A program made the translations under genes and the position numbers. Under the pieces are notes generated by a model that ran no database searches, was not told the DNA's origin, and saw nothing but the letters and a program-made list of their open reading frames with translations. Positions 52,153 to 61,771 of a DNA stretch of 64,000 bases are shown piece after piece. This DNA is from Arthrobacter sp. Soil763 (GTDB lineage: Bacteria; Actinomycetota; Actinomycetes; Actinomycetales; Micrococcaceae): NCBI RefSeq assembly GCF_001428365.1, contig NZ_LMSH01000003.1, positions 452,477 through 516,476 on the forward strand. Reading direction: 5' to 3'. Numbering within the stretch: position 1 is the first letter of the stretch; every line of letters starts with the position of its first letter.

Positions 52153-52922
52153 GCATTGTCATCGACCGCGCGGCCGTCCGGGTCGCCGTCGACGGCCGGG
52201 CGGAGCCGAAGACGCTCCTGGACGAGGTCTCGCTGACGCTGTCCGAGCGCCGCATCGGCGTGATCGGCGCCAACGGCTCCGGCAAATCCACCCTCCTGCG
52301 GCTGCTGAACGGCCTCGTCGCGCCGAGCTCGGGCTCTGTCACGGTGTACGGCGCCGACACGGTCCGCGGGGTGCGGTCGGTGCGGCGCCGGGTGGGCTTC
52401 GTCTTCACCGATCCGCTCTCGCAGCTCGTGATGCCGACCGGCCGGGAGGACGTGGAGCTGTCGCTGCGCCGCTCGGTGCGGGACGGGCGTGAGCGGCGCG
52501 CCCGGGCGGAGGCGGTGCTGGCACGGTTCGGGCTGCTGGCGCTCGCGGACCAGAGCATCTATGAGCTTTCCGGGGGCGAACGGCAGTTGATGGCTCTCGC
52601 CGCCGTGCTGGCCGTCGACCCGGACATCCTGGTCCTCGATGAGCCGTCCACCCTGCTGGACCTGCGGAACCGGGAACTGCTCCGCCGGACCCTGGCCGGC
52701 CTCGAGCAGCAGGTCATCCTCTCGACCCACGACCTGGACCTCGCCCTCGACCTGGACCGCGTGCTGGTGGTCGACGCCGGCAGGATTGTGTTCGACGGCG
52801 GCCCGGCGGAGGCGGTGGGGTTCTACCGTGCCCTGTGCACGGCGGACCCCGGGGACTCTCCCGGAGCAGCGGCGCCGGGGCCGGCAGCGTCCGGTGCTGG
52901 TTTGCCGGAGGCGGGCCCGTGA
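52149..52922 (+). CDS. bioM: ECF transporter ATPase (BioM/EcfA)
   Basis: 257 residues. Walker A GANGSGKST, signature ELSGGERQLMALAAVLA, Walker B ILVLDEPSTLLDL, H-loop STHDLDLALDL, with the Q-loop region FVFTDPLSQLVMP typical for ECF ATPases. GTG start inside the bioY stop (GTGA). A ~35-residue Ala/Pro/Gly tail ends the protein. Powers biotin import with BioY and BioN. Confidence 0.93.
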   Translation: MSIVIDRAAVRVAVDGRAEPKTLLDEVSLTLSERRIGVIGANGSGKSTLLRLLNGLVAPSSGSVTVYGADTVRGVRSVRRRVGFVFTDPLSQLVMPTGREDVELSLRRSVRDGRERRARAEAVLARFGLLALADQSIYELSGGERQLMALAAVLAVDPDILVLDEPSTLLDLRNRELLRRTLAGLEQQVILSTHDLDLALDLDRVLVVDAGRIVFDGGPAEAVGFYRALCTADPGDSPGAAAPGPAASGAGLPEAGP

Positions 52923-53548
52923 GAGGCCATGGCTTCCTCTCTGCCCAGTACGTCCCCGGCGCGTCGCCGCTGCACCGGTCCCCCTTGTGGCTGAAGTTCC
53001 TGCTGGTGCTGGTCTGCGGCATGGCGTCCTTCCTGGTCGCCGACTGGGCCGTCGCCGCCGTGGTCCTCGCGCTCCTCTGTGCCGTCTTTCTGGGTACGGG
53101 CGCCGGCGGCCGCCGGCTGTTCCGGGCGGTCCGGCCGGTCCTTCCGGTGCTGGCCATGGTCGGGCTGTTCCAGTGGTGGCAGCTTGGTGGTCCGACGGCG
53201 GCCCGGATCGTGCTGAATATCCTGGTCTGTGTCGTGGCCGCGTCGATTTTGACAGTTTCGACTCCGGTCCAGGCGCTGCTGGACGGCGTCGCCTCACTGG
53301 CCCGGCCATTCCGCCGGCTGGGCGCCGATCCGGAGCGCTTCGCCCTGACGATTGCCGTCATGCTGCGCAGCATTCCGTTTATCGCCGGGGCCTACGCGGA
53401 CGTGCGGGACTCCGCCCGGGCCCGCGGCCTGGACCGGAATCCCCGGGCCCTGGTGCTGCCGGTATTCATCACGACGGTGGCCTTCGCCCGGCAGACCGGC
53501 GAAGCCCTGGCCGCCCGCGGGCTCGGCGAGACCGGCCCGGAAGACTGA
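52919..53548 (+). CDS. bioN: ECF transporter transmembrane (T) component (BioN/EcfT)
   Basis: 209 residues from GTG 52919, again overlapping the previous stop by GTGA. Several membrane segments and the two EcfT coupling motifs with ARG: DSARARGLDRNP and ALAARGLGE, which contact the ATPases. Completes a bioY-bioM-bioN operon, a dedicated biotin uptake system. Confidence 0.92.
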   Translation: MRGHGFLSAQYVPGASPLHRSPLWLKFLLVLVCGMASFLVADWAVAAVVLALLCAVFLGTGAGGRRLFRAVRPVLPVLAMVGLFQWWQLGGPTAARIVLNILVCVVAASILTVSTPVQALLDGVASLARPFRRLGADPERFALTIAVMLRSIPFIAGAYADVRDSARARGLDRNPRALVLPVFITTVAFARQTGEALAARGLGETGPED

Positions 53549-53561
53549 GCCTCAACGCCAC

Positions 53562-53646
53562 GGGACATGCCCGTCGTCGGGGCCGACCACTGGGCATACC
53601 GGATTATGCCCACTCACCGTCCCGAAGAATGAGCATGTCCGTCGGG
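53562..53646. repeat. Hairpin repeat element with GACATGTCCGTC-type boxes, copy 2
   Basis: GGGACATGCCCGTC (53562-53575), then a hairpin TGGGCATA (53591-53598) / TATGCCCA (53605-53612) with a 6-base loop, then GAGCATGTCCGTCGGG (53631-53646). Same order of parts as at 44961-45076. Lies between convergent bioN and the thiolase gene and may also terminate transcription. Confidence 0.75.
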
Positions 53647-53659
53647 ATGGAAGGGCCGG

Positions 53660-54910
53660 CTAGGACAGCGTGCAGTACTCGAACAGCGCCGCGGTCCCCA
53701 TCCCGCCGGCAATGCTGATCATCGCCAGTCCCAGCAGGCCGTCCACGCGTTGCCGGCGGGCCTGGGCCAGGAGCCGGGTCACGAGCACCGCACCGGAGGC
53801 GCCGTAGGCGTGGCCGAGGGCGAGGGCTCCGCCGTCGAGGTTGACGCGCTCCGGGTCGATGCCGAGCTGGTCAAGGCACGCCAGGGTCTGGGAGGCGAAC
53901 GCCTCGTTGAACTCAATCAGGCCGAGCTCCGAGGCCGAGATTCCGGTATCCGCCAACAGGCGCTCCGCGGCGGCCGCCGCCCCCATCCCCAGCAGGGCCG
54001 GGTCCACGCCCGCGGTCCGCGTCGCCCGCACCAGCAGCCCGTCCCGGGCCCCCAGGGCGCGGGCCTGCGCCACGGAGGTGACGAGGACGGCGGCTGCCGC
54101 GTCCGCGTCGAAGCAGGAGTTGCCGGCCGTCACGGTGCCGCCGGCGACGAAGGCGGCCGGAAACCGCGCGAGCGTGGCGGCAGTGAGGGACCGGCGCGGC
54201 CCGTCATCCGCGGCCGCGGTGCCGCCCGCGACAGGCACGGCGGTGATTTCGCCGTCGAACGCTCCGGCGGCCGCGGCGGCGAGGGCACGCCGGTGGCTGC
54301 GCAGGGCGAAGTCATCCTGCCGTTGCCGGCTGATACCGAAGCGGGCAGCGACGTTCTCGGCCGCCACGCCCATGTCCGGGTCCCCGAAACTGTCGGGGGC
54401 GAACCGGGGGCGGCTGAAGAACTGGGGGCCGTCGGCGCCGGGGAACGCCCGCAGCGGGGCCGTGCTGATGCTTTCCACCCCGCCGGCGAGGTAGACGGCG
54501 CCGTCGCCGCCAAGAGAGCTGCCGCCGAAGGAGCCACCGGACGCGACCATCCGGGACGCCAGGACAATCGCATCGAGCCCTGAGCCGCACTGCCGGTCCA
54601 CGGTCAGTCCCGGGACGGCCGCCGGCAGCCCCGCCTCCAGCGCCGAGAGCCGGGCAACGTTGCCGCCGCCGCCCACGGCGTTGCCAGCCACGACGTCGGC
54701 GACCGACCCGGGCGCGGCTCCGGAGTCGGCGAGCAGGCTGCGCAGGACCGGGGCCAGCAGCTCCTGGGCCGGCACAGCTTTCAGGGCTCCCCGGGCACGG
54801 CAGACCGGGGTCCGGCGGGCGGCGATGATGACGGGCTGCCGGTCATCCGGGAGCGCCGCGGGCCCGGCGGCTGCCGCGCGGGTCCGCACGCGGGTCCGGT
54901 TGTCAGCCAA
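53660..54910 (-). CDS. Thiolase family acyltransferase with altered second active-site cysteine
   Basis: 416 residues. Nucleophile Cys108 in DRQCGSGLD, FNEAFASQTL and ALGHAYGASGAV match thiolases, but the C-terminal CxGGG motif reads S399-I-A-G-G-M-G, so the second catalytic cysteine is Ser. Probably acts on a CoA-activated acyl chain made by the neighbouring CoA ligase, whose gene overlaps this one by 8 bases. A repeat element follows the stop. Substrate unknown. Confidence 0.85.
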   Translation of the reverse strand: MADNRTRVRTRAAAAGPAALPDDRQPVIIAARRTPVCRARGALKAVPAQELLAPVLRSLLADSGAAPGSVADVVAGNAVGGGGNVARLSALEAGLPAAVPGLTVDRQCGSGLDAIVLASRMVASGGSFGGSSLGGDGAVYLAGGVESISTAPLRAFPGADGPQFFSRPRFAPDSFGDPDMGVAAENVAARFGISRQRQDDFALRSHRRALAAAAAGAFDGEITAVPVAGGTAAADDGPRRSLTAATLARFPAAFVAGGTVTAGNSCFDADAAAAVLVTSVAQARALGARDGLLVRATRTAGVDPALLGMGAAAAAERLLADTGISASELGLIEFNEAFASQTLACLDQLGIDPERVNLDGGALALGHAYGASGAVLVTRLLAQARRQRVDGLLGLAMISIAGGMGTAALFEYCTLS

Positions 54911-56324
54911 GGCGCCGAAGGCGTGGATCGTTGCCGGCGATCCACGCGAGCAGGAGCGGACGGCTGGGCTTGCCGCGGTCGGTCAGGGGAAGTTCGGACA
55001 CCACGTAGTAGTCCAGGGGGCGTTTGCTGCGCGGCAGGATGTCCTCCAGACCCGCCCGGAGCTGGGTCGCGGTCAGGCCGCCGTGCGAGGCCAGCACGGC
55101 GGCTACGACCCGCTGGCCGCGCAGGCCGTCCGGCGCACCGGCCGCCACGGCCGCCGCGACGCCCGGGACCGAGGCGAGGGCGAGTTCAATCTCGTGGGGG
55201 TACACGTTGGTACCGGAGGTGTTGATCATGTCCGAGCGGCGGCCGAGCAGGTGCAGGATGCCGTCGGCCAGGTACCCCTGGTCCCCCACCGTGTACCAGC
55301 CGTCGAAGCACCGCAGCGCCTCCCCGTCGTCGCCCCACAGGTACCCGTCACTGACCATGCCGCTGCGGACGCTGACGTTGCCGACCTCGCTGTCCGGGAG
55401 CGGCCTCCCCGCGCCGTCGAGGATCCTGATGTCCACGCCGGGAAACGCCCGGCCGATGCCGGTTCCCTCAGGGCCTGCGTTCGACGCCGGGGCTCCGGCC
55501 GGGGCGAGACCGGCGCCGGCGACGAAGCTGAGTTCGGCGGCGCCGTAGTACTCGAAGATGGTGGCGCTGGGCGCCCAGCGGCGGGCGGCCTCCAGCGTCC
55601 GGGCGTCCAGCTTTGACCCGGCGCAGATGATGCTTCGGAGGCCGGAGGCGTCCACGCCGCCGGCCAGGCCGCGCTCGCTGAGCAGGCGGAGCATTGTCGG
55701 TACCAGCACCAGGCGGGTGATGCCGTCGTGGGCGATGGCGGTATGCGCATCGCCGACGTCGAAGCGCTCCAGGGCATGGAACTCGGAGCCGGCGTACAGA
55801 CACTCCGCAAGAGCGTAGAGGTTGAGGCTGGCGGCAAGCGGTCCCGGGGCCAGCGTCCGGTCCCGGGCGGTCAGGCCGAAGAACTCGATCGAGGAATCGA
55901 AGGAGACCTGCCACGAACGCCGCGACCGGCTGAAGGCCTTCGGCAGGGCCGTGGTCCCGGAGGTCAGCCCCACCAGGAACGGCGTATCCGGCGGCCCGTC
56001 CGTGAGCCCCGCGCTGGCGCCGAGGTCCCCCATCCCGCCGGGCGGCGCCGCCAAGATCCTGGACCGCAGCCCCTCGAGGAGCTCCGGCGGCCAGGTCGGG
56101 TCGAGGACGGCACAGCGGCGCCGGCCCGCCACAGCCGCCGCGAACGACACCACAAAATCCAGGGAATTCGGCTCCGCCAGCACGGTGACGGCCGGCGACG
56201 CCGGGACCCGGGCCGCCGCCGCGTCCCGCAGCCCGGCCCAGTCCAGCCGCTTTCCGGCCACGGCGACGGCCGTCCCGTCGGGACGGTCGTCGGCCCAGCG
56301 CTGGAGTCGGTCGAGGAAAGGCAT
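54903..56324 (-). CDS. AMP-binding acyl-CoA synthetase/ligase
   Basis: 473 residues from ATG 56324, short for the family. ATP motif LTSGTTALPKAFSRS (P-loop), YYGAAELSF, and the hinge GDQGYLADGILHLLGRRSDM, plus the C-terminal lysine region TDRGKPSR. Activates a carboxylate to adenylate and then CoA thioester. First gene of an operon with the thiolase; the pair resembles a small acyl-activation and condensation module. No ribosome binding site is strong upstream. Confidence 0.83.
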   Translation of the reverse strand: MPFLDRLQRWADDRPDGTAVAVAGKRLDWAGLRDAAAARVPASPAVTVLAEPNSLDFVVSFAAAVAGRRRCAVLDPTWPPELLEGLRSRILAAPPGGMGDLGASAGLTDGPPDTPFLVGLTSGTTALPKAFSRSRRSWQVSFDSSIEFFGLTARDRTLAPGPLAASLNLYALAECLYAGSEFHALERFDVGDAHTAIAHDGITRLVLVPTMLRLLSERGLAGGVDASGLRSIICAGSKLDARTLEAARRWAPSATIFEYYGAAELSFVAGAGLAPAGAPASNAGPEGTGIGRAFPGVDIRILDGAGRPLPDSEVGNVSVRSGMVSDGYLWGDDGEALRCFDGWYTVGDQGYLADGILHLLGRRSDMINTSGTNVYPHEIELALASVPGVAAAVAAGAPDGLRGQRVVAAVLASHGGLTATQLRAGLEDILPRSKRPLDYYVVSELPLTDRGKPSRPLLLAWIAGNDPRLRRLG

Positions 56325-56382
56325 CGGATCAACTTTACCGGCCGGACTCTCCGCCGCGGGTGGCAGGGGATATTGTTTCAGC

Positions 56383-57267
56383 ATGAGTTTCAATGACAAC
56401 GTCCAGCTGGACCCTTCCCAGGTCCAAAGCCGCGGCGGCATGGGCCGCGGCACCAAAATCGGCGGCGGGATCGGCGGCGGCATCGTGCTGCTCCTGGCCG
56501 CCCTGTTCGGTATCAACCCGCAACTGCTCGAGGGCCTGGCCGGCACCACCGGCGACCAGTCCCAGACCCAGAGCACCGCCCCGGCGTGCAAGACCGGCGC
56601 CGACGCTGATGCCAACCTTGAGTGCCGGATCGTGGGCACGGTCAACAGCCTGAACGCGTTCTGGCCGGAATACCTGGCCCAGTACAACCGCAAGTACCCG
56701 CAGCCGGACACCGTGCTGTTCCGCGGTGCCACCAACACCGGTTGCGGCAGCGCCACGTCCGAGGTGGGCCCGTTCTACTGCCCCGCCGACCAGACGGCGT
56801 ATTTCGACCCCGGCTTCTTCCAGGAACTCGTGGACCGGTTCGGCTCCTCCGGCGGCCCGCTGGCCCAGGAGTATGTGGTGGCGCACGAGTTCGGCCACCA
56901 CATCCAGAACGTGCTGGGCACGATCGACCGTGCCCAGCAGGACCCGAAGGGACCGGAGTCAGGCGCGGTGCGCGTGGAACTGCAGGCGGACTGCTACGCC
57001 GGCCTGTGGGTCAGGTACGCCACCACCACCAAGGACCCGAAGAGCGGCCAGCCGTTCCTGGAGCCGCTGAAGACCCAGGACCTGCAGGACGCCCTGTCCG
57101 CGGCCTCGTCGGTCGGCGACGACCGGATCCAGAAGGCCGCCACCGGCCGAGTGTCGCCGGAGTCCTGGACCCACGGTTCCAGCGCCCAGCGGCAGAAGTG
57201 GTTCTACCAGGGCTACAAGACCGGCGACATCAACCAGTGCGACACCTTTAAAGTCGCAACCCCGTAG
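56383..57267 (+). CDS. Neutral zinc metallopeptidase (YpfJ family)
   Basis: 294 residues. A short N-terminal cytoplasmic part, a glycine-rich membrane segment around 27-45, then an extracytoplasmic zinc peptidase with HEFGHH in VVAHEFGHHIQNVLG and ELQADCYAG as the third-ligand region. Four cysteines in the exterior domain may form disulfides. Divergent from the CoA ligase gene. Function unknown beyond family placement. Confidence 0.87.
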   Translation: MSFNDNVQLDPSQVQSRGGMGRGTKIGGGIGGGIVLLLAALFGINPQLLEGLAGTTGDQSQTQSTAPACKTGADADANLECRIVGTVNSLNAFWPEYLAQYNRKYPQPDTVLFRGATNTGCGSATSEVGPFYCPADQTAYFDPGFFQELVDRFGSSGGPLAQEYVVAHEFGHHIQNVLGTIDRAQQDPKGPESGAVRVELQADCYAGLWVRYATTTKDPKSGQPFLEPLKTQDLQDALSAASSVGDDRIQKAATGRVSPESWTHGSSAQRQKWFYQGYKTGDINQCDTFKVATP

Positions 57268-57345
57268 CCGGGCGGCTGCTGCGTCACCGCCCTTATGACG
57301 GGCTGAATGGCGGTGACGGCGCACCCGATGCCGGCACGGCGCAAA

Positions 57346-57389
57346 AGACGGCGGCGGGCCCACCTCACGAGGTGGGCCCGCCGCCGTCT
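57346..57389. terminator. Very strong bidirectional terminator
   Basis: A perfect 21-bp stem (57346-57366 with 57369-57389) lies between convergent genes. On the minus strand it is followed by TTTT, so it ends the SUF operon; it also blocks the peptidase transcript. Confidence 0.9.
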
Positions 57390-57407
57390 GTGCGTCCGGG
57401 GAGGAAC

Positions 57408-57740
57408 TCAGATGTTGAAGCCGAGGGCGCGCATCTGGTCGCGGCCGTCCTCGGTGATCCGCTCCGGACCCCATGGCGGCATCCAGACCCAGTTAAGGCG
57501 CCAGTCGTCGACGATGCCGTCCAGGGCCTTGCCCACCTGCTCTTCGATCACGTCGGTAAGCGGGCACGCGGCGGTGGTCAGCGTCATGTCGATCAGCAGG
57601 GCGCCGTCGTCATCGGAGTACTTGAGGCCGTAGAGCAGGCCCAGGTCAACGATGTTCACGCCCAGTTCAGGGTCGATCACATCCTTGAGCGCCTCTTCGA
57701 CGTCCTCGAGGCCCGTGCGGGCCGTGTTGGTTTCGGTCAT
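57408..57740 (-). CDS. MIP18/PaaD-type metal-sulfur cluster assembly factor (SufT-like)
   Basis: 110 residues of the DUF59 family: VIDPELGVNIVDLGLLYGL and TTAACPLTDVIEEQVGKAL with the conserved cysteine. Last gene of the SUF operon, 13 bases after sufC. Helps mature Fe-S proteins, comparable to mycobacterial SufT. The strong terminator follows. Confidence 0.9.
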   Translation of the reverse strand: MTETNTARTGLEDVEEALKDVIDPELGVNIVDLGLLYGLKYSDDDGALLIDMTLTTAACPLTDVIEEQVGKALDGIVDDWRLNWVWMPPWGPERITEDGRDQMRALGFNI

Positions 57741-57753
57741 GGCGTAGTCCTAA

Positions 57754-58551
57754 CTAGGCCTGTGCCGCGGCGTCTGCTGCGGCGATGGTGGCGGTTCCGG
57801 CGCCCTGGACGTAGCGGTCGTAGCCCTCTTCTTCCAGGCGGTCGGCCAGCTCGGGGCCGCCTTCTTCGACGACCTTGCCGTCGACGAAGACGTGCACGAA
57901 TTCCGGCTTGATGTAGCGCAGGATCCGGGTGTAGTGGGTGATCAGCAGGGTGCCCATGTTGCCTTCGGCGTGGGCGCGGTTGACGCCCTCGGAGACGACC
58001 TTCAGGGCGTCAACGTCCAGGCCGGAGTCGGTCTCGTCGAGGATGGCGAACTTGGGCTTGAAGAGCTCGAGCTGGAGGATCTCCACGCGCTTCTTCTCAC
58101 CGCCGGAGAAGCCTTCGTTGACGTTGCGCTGGGTGAAGTCGGCGTCGATCCGCAGCTTCGCCATGGCTTCCTTGACGTCCTTGGTCCAGGTACGCAGCTT
58201 GGGCGCTTCGCCGTCGATCGCGGTCTTGGCGGTGCGCAGGAAGTTGGTCATGCTCACGCCGGGGACCTCGACCGGGTACTGCATGGCCAGGAACAGGCCG
58301 GCACGGGCGCGCTCGTCGACGCTCATCGCCAGGACGTCCTCGCCGTCGAGCGTGATGGTGCCGCCGGTGACGTTGTAGCGGGGGTGGCCGGCGATCGTGG
58401 AGGCCAGGGTGGACTTGCCGGAACCGTTCGGGCCCATGATGGCGTGGGTTTGGCCGGTCTTGATGGTCAGGCTGACGCCCTTCAGGATTTCCTTGGTGCC
58501 CTGCTCGGTGTCAATGCTGACGTGCAGGTCCTTGATCTCAAGAGTAGACAT
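57754..58551 (-). CDS. sufC: Fe-S assembly ATPase SufC
   Basis: 265 residues from ATG 58551. ABC ATPase of the SufBCD scaffold: Walker A GPNGSGKST, signature GFSGGEKKRVEILQL, Walker B FAILDETDSGLD. The ~15-residue C-terminal Ala-rich tail is an extension. The start ATG is preceded by GGAG (gagaacgagac region) and lies after the Rieske gene in the operon. Confidence 0.96.
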   Translation of the reverse strand: MSTLEIKDLHVSIDTEQGTKEILKGVSLTIKTGQTHAIMGPNGSGKSTLASTIAGHPRYNVTGGTITLDGEDVLAMSVDERARAGLFLAMQYPVEVPGVSMTNFLRTAKTAIDGEAPKLRTWTKDVKEAMAKLRIDADFTQRNVNEGFSGGEKKRVEILQLELFKPKFAILDETDSGLDVDALKVVSEGVNRAHAEGNMGTLLITHYTRILRYIKPEFVHVFVDGKVVEEGGPELADRLEEEGYDRYVQGAGTATIAAADAAAQA

Positions 58552-58634
58552 ATGTCTCGTTCTCCTCTGCACCGCCGGCTCGGCGGCGGTGCGGTTTTCT
58601 GGTCGTTAAAGTTTTGTGGAGCTGGGTGGCCGGG

Positions 58635-58994
58635 TCAGCCGGCGTTCGGAGCCTCGGCCCCGTTCAGGACCGTGCTGACGTCTACATAGACGCCGCCGTC
58701 CTGGACGGTGACCGCGAAGACGGGCACGGGATCGTAGGCGGGAAGCTGCAGGGGCTGGCCGCTGCGCAGGTCGAACTGGGAGCCGTGGCCCCAGCATTCG
58801 ATCGTGCAGCCTTCCACCTCGCCCTCGGAGAGCGAGATGTCCGCGTGCGAGCAGGTGTCACCAATCGCGTGGATCTCCCCCATCGAATCCTTCACGACCG
58901 CTACGGGGTAGTCGTCGATCAGGATGCGCAGGGCCTGCTTCACCTGGATTTCCGCGGCGTTGCACACCAGCTCGCCCTTTGGCTGTTCCGTCAT
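58635..58994 (-). CDS. Rieske-type non-heme iron oxygenase ferredoxin
   Basis: 119 residues. Rieske [2Fe-2S] ligands are visible as C-x-H (CSHADIS) and C-x2-H (CWGHGSQFD) with the usual ~17-residue spacing. Commonly placed between sufD and sufC in actinobacteria, where it may supply electrons to Fe-S assembly. No oxygenase gene is adjacent. Confidence 0.92.
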   Translation of the reverse strand: MTEQPKGELVCNAAEIQVKQALRILIDDYPVAVVKDSMGEIHAIGDTCSHADISLSEGEVEGCTIECWGHGSQFDLRSGQPLQLPAYDPVPVFAVTVQDGGVYVDVSTVLNGAEAPNAG

Positions 58995-59021
58995 CCCGTG
59001 TCCTCTCCGTTGGTCCGTCGT

Positions 59022-60308
59022 CTAGTTGTCCGTGGCGGCGAGCTCGCGCTCGACGGCGGCCGTGAGGCGTTCCTCGATGGCGGGAACCCGGATCTGCTGG
59101 ATGATCTCGTTGAGGAAGCCGCGGACCACCAGGCGGCGGGCGACCTTCTCCGGAATGCCGCGCGCCATCAGGTAGAACAGGTGCTCGTCGTCGAAACGGC
59201 CCGTGGCGCTGGCGTGGCCGGCCCCGGCGATCAGGCCGGTCTCGATTTCCAGGTTCGGCACGGAGTCGGCGCGGGCGCCGTCGGTGAGGACCAGGTTGCG
59301 GTTGGCCTCGTACGTGTCGGTGCCTTCGGCTTCCTTGCGGATCAGGACGTCGCCCACCCACACGGTGTGCGCGTTGCGGCCCTGCAGGGCGCCCTTGTAC
59401 AGGACGTTGGACTTGCAGTTCGCGACCGCGTGGTCGACGAAGAGGCGCTGCTCCAGGTGCTGGCCGGCGTCGGCGAAGTACAGGCCGAACATTTCCGCTT
59501 CCGCGCCGGGCGCGGTGAAGCGGGCCGACGGCGTGACGCGGACCAGGTCGCCGCCGAGGCTGACGACGATGTGCTTGAACTTGGCGTCGCGGCCAAGCTT
59601 CGCCTGCTGCGAGGAGGCGTGCACGGCGTCGTCGTTCCATTCCTGGAGCGAGATGACGGTGAGTTCCGCGCCGTCCTCAACGAGGATTTCCACGTTCTCC
59701 GAGACGACGGCACTGCCCTGGTGGTCCAGGACGACGACGCCGCGGGAGAACTTCTCGGCGATGATGACCAGGTGCTGCGCGGAGGCCGCTTCGCCCTGAC
59801 CGGTCAGCACCACGCTGACCTCGCCTTCGGTCTGGACGTTGGCGGGAACGGTGATGACCGTGGCCTCGGCGAAGTTTTCCCAGGCGTTGGCGGACACCCG
59901 GTCCTCGGGGATGGCCGCGGAACCGATGCGGGCATCGTCCCGGCCGACCGTCTCGACCCGGACGCCCTCGGGCGCGGTGACGGCGACGGCCGGTGCGGCC
60001 CCGCCGAGGACCTCGGTGTGCAGGCCGCGGAGGCGCTTGAGCGGGGTGAACCGCCAGTCCTCTTCCATGCCGGTCAGCGGCTTGAAGTCCGCCAGGGTGT
60101 AGGAGGTCAGGCGGCCGGCGCGCGAGCTGTCCGGGACGCCGACGCCGCCGCCGTGCGAGTGCGCCTTGACGGCGTCACCGGCGAGCGGTGCCTTCGACTC
60201 GGCGGAGTTGAGCGGCGAAAGGCTTTCGCCTTCCTCGGTGAAACCGTCGATGAACGGCTGGGATGAGGGCGCGCCGATGCGCGCCTTTTCAGTAGTGATG
60301 TCAGTCAT
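59022..60308 (-). CDS. sufD: Fe-S assembly scaffold protein SufD
   Basis: 428 residues. Beta-helix core and C-terminal helical domain with HASATGRFDDEHLFYLMARG and VARRLVVRGFLNEIIQQI, the SufD/SufB common end. ATG overlaps the sufB stop by one base (TAATG). Works with SufB and SufC as a cluster scaffold. Confidence 0.95.
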   Translation of the reverse strand: MTDITTEKARIGAPSSQPFIDGFTEEGESLSPLNSAESKAPLAGDAVKAHSHGGGVGVPDSSRAGRLTSYTLADFKPLTGMEEDWRFTPLKRLRGLHTEVLGGAAPAVAVTAPEGVRVETVGRDDARIGSAAIPEDRVSANAWENFAEATVITVPANVQTEGEVSVVLTGQGEAASAQHLVIIAEKFSRGVVVLDHQGSAVVSENVEILVEDGAELTVISLQEWNDDAVHASSQQAKLGRDAKFKHIVVSLGGDLVRVTPSARFTAPGAEAEMFGLYFADAGQHLEQRLFVDHAVANCKSNVLYKGALQGRNAHTVWVGDVLIRKEAEGTDTYEANRNLVLTDGARADSVPNLEIETGLIAGAGHASATGRFDDEHLFYLMARGIPEKVARRLVVRGFLNEIIQQIRVPAIEERLTAAVERELAATDN

Positions 60309-61771
60309 TAACCGACCGATCCTTCCATCTGCAGTTCAATCAGGCGGTTCAGCTCGAGCGCGTATTCCATCGGCAGCTCGCGGGCGATCGGCTCGATGAA
60401 GCCGCGCACGATCATCGCCATGGCCTCGTCCTCACGCATGCCGCGGGACATCAGGTAGAACAGCTGCTCTTCGCTGACGCGCGAGACCGTGGCCTCGTGG
60501 CCCATCACGACGTCGTCCTCGCGGATGTCGATGTACGGGTAAGTGTCCGAGCGGCTGATGGTGTCGACCAGCAGCGCGTCGCAGCGGACCGTGTTGGCCG
60601 AGTGCTTGGCGCCTTCGCGGACCTGGACCAGGCCGCGGTAAGCGGCACGGCCGCCGCCGCGGGCCACGGACTTGGAGATGATCGAGCTCTTCGTGTTCGG
60701 CGCGATGTGCACCATCTTCGAGCCGGTGTCCTGGTGCTGGCCCTCGCCGGCGAACGCGATCGAGAGGGTTTCGCCCTTGGCGCCCTCACCGACCAGGTAC
60801 ACGGCCGGGTACTTCATGGTGACCTTGGAACCGATGTTGCCGTCGATCCACTCCATCGTGCCGCCCTCTTCGCAGACGGCGCGCTTGGTGACCAGGTTGT
60901 ACACGTTGTTGGACCAGTTCTGGATGGTCGTGTAGCGGACGCGGGCGCCCTTCTTCACGACGATCTCCACGACGGCGGAGTGCAGCGAGTCCGAGGTGTA
61001 GATCGGCGCGGTGCAGCCCTCGATGTAGTGGACGTAGGAGTCCTCGTCCGCGATGATCAGGGTCCGTTCGAACTGGCCCATGTTCTCGGTGTTAATGCGG
61101 AAGTAGGCCTGCAGCGGGATGTCCACGTGGACGCCCTTGGGCACGTACACGAAGGAGCCGCCGGACCAGACAGCGGTGTTCAGCGACGCGAACTTGTTGT
61201 CTCCGACCGGAATGATGGTGCCGAAGTACTCCTGGAAGATCTCCGGGTGCTCGCGCAGCGCGGTGTCGGTGTCCAGGAAGATGACACCCTGGGCTTCGAG
61301 GTCCTCGCGGATCTGGTGGTACACCACCTCGGATTCATACTGGGCGGCGACGCCGGAGACGAGGCGGCTGCGCTCGGCTTCCGGGATGCCCAGCTTCTCG
61401 TAGGTGTTGCGGATGTCCTCGGGCAGGTCCTCCCAGCTGGCGGCCTGCTTCTCCGTGGAGCGCACGAAGTACTTGATGTTGTCGAAGTCGATGCCCGAGA
61501 GGTCGGCGCCCCAGGTGGGCATCGGCTTGCGGTCGAAGTACTTCAGGCCCTTGAGGCGGAGGTCGAGCATCCATTCGGGCTCGCCCTTCTTGGCCGAGAT
61601 GTCACGCACGACCTCTTCATCGATACCACGGCGGGCGTTGGCGCCGACGTCGTTCTTGTCGGCCCAGCCGTACTCGTAGGTGCCGATTCCGTGGAGCTCG
61701 GGATTCTTTTCCAGAATCTCCGAAATCACCGTGGATTCAGCAACCTTCTTCTCTGATAGTTGGTCCGTCAT
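60308..61771 (-). CDS. sufB: Fe-S assembly scaffold protein SufB
   Basis: 487 residues from ATG 61771. Strong SufB markers: [82 protein letters not shown], and the C-terminal [21 protein letters not shown]. Its ATG overlaps the sufR stop (ATGA), so regulator and scaffold are coupled. Confidence 0.96.
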   Translation of the reverse strand: MTDQLSEKKVAESTVISEILEKNPELHGIGTYEYGWADKNDVGANARRGIDEEVVRDISAKKGEPEWMLDLRLKGLKYFDRKPMPTWGADLSGIDFDNIKYFVRSTEKQAASWEDLPEDIRNTYEKLGIPEAERSRLVSGVAAQYESEVVYHQIREDLEAQGVIFLDTDTALREHPEIFQEYFGTIIPVGDNKFASLNTAVWSGGSFVYVPKGVHVDIPLQAYFRINTENMGQFERTLIIADEDSYVHYIEGCTAPIYTSDSLHSAVVEIVVKKGARVRYTTIQNWSNNVYNLVTKRAVCEEGGTMEWIDGNIGSKVTMKYPAVYLVGEGAKGETLSIAFAGEGQHQDTGSKMVHIAPNTKSSIISKSVARGGGRAAYRGLVQVREGAKHSANTVRCDALLVDTISRSDTYPYIDIREDDVVMGHEATVSRVSEEQLFYLMSRGMREDEAMAMIVRGFIEPIARELPMEYALELNRLIELQMEGSVG

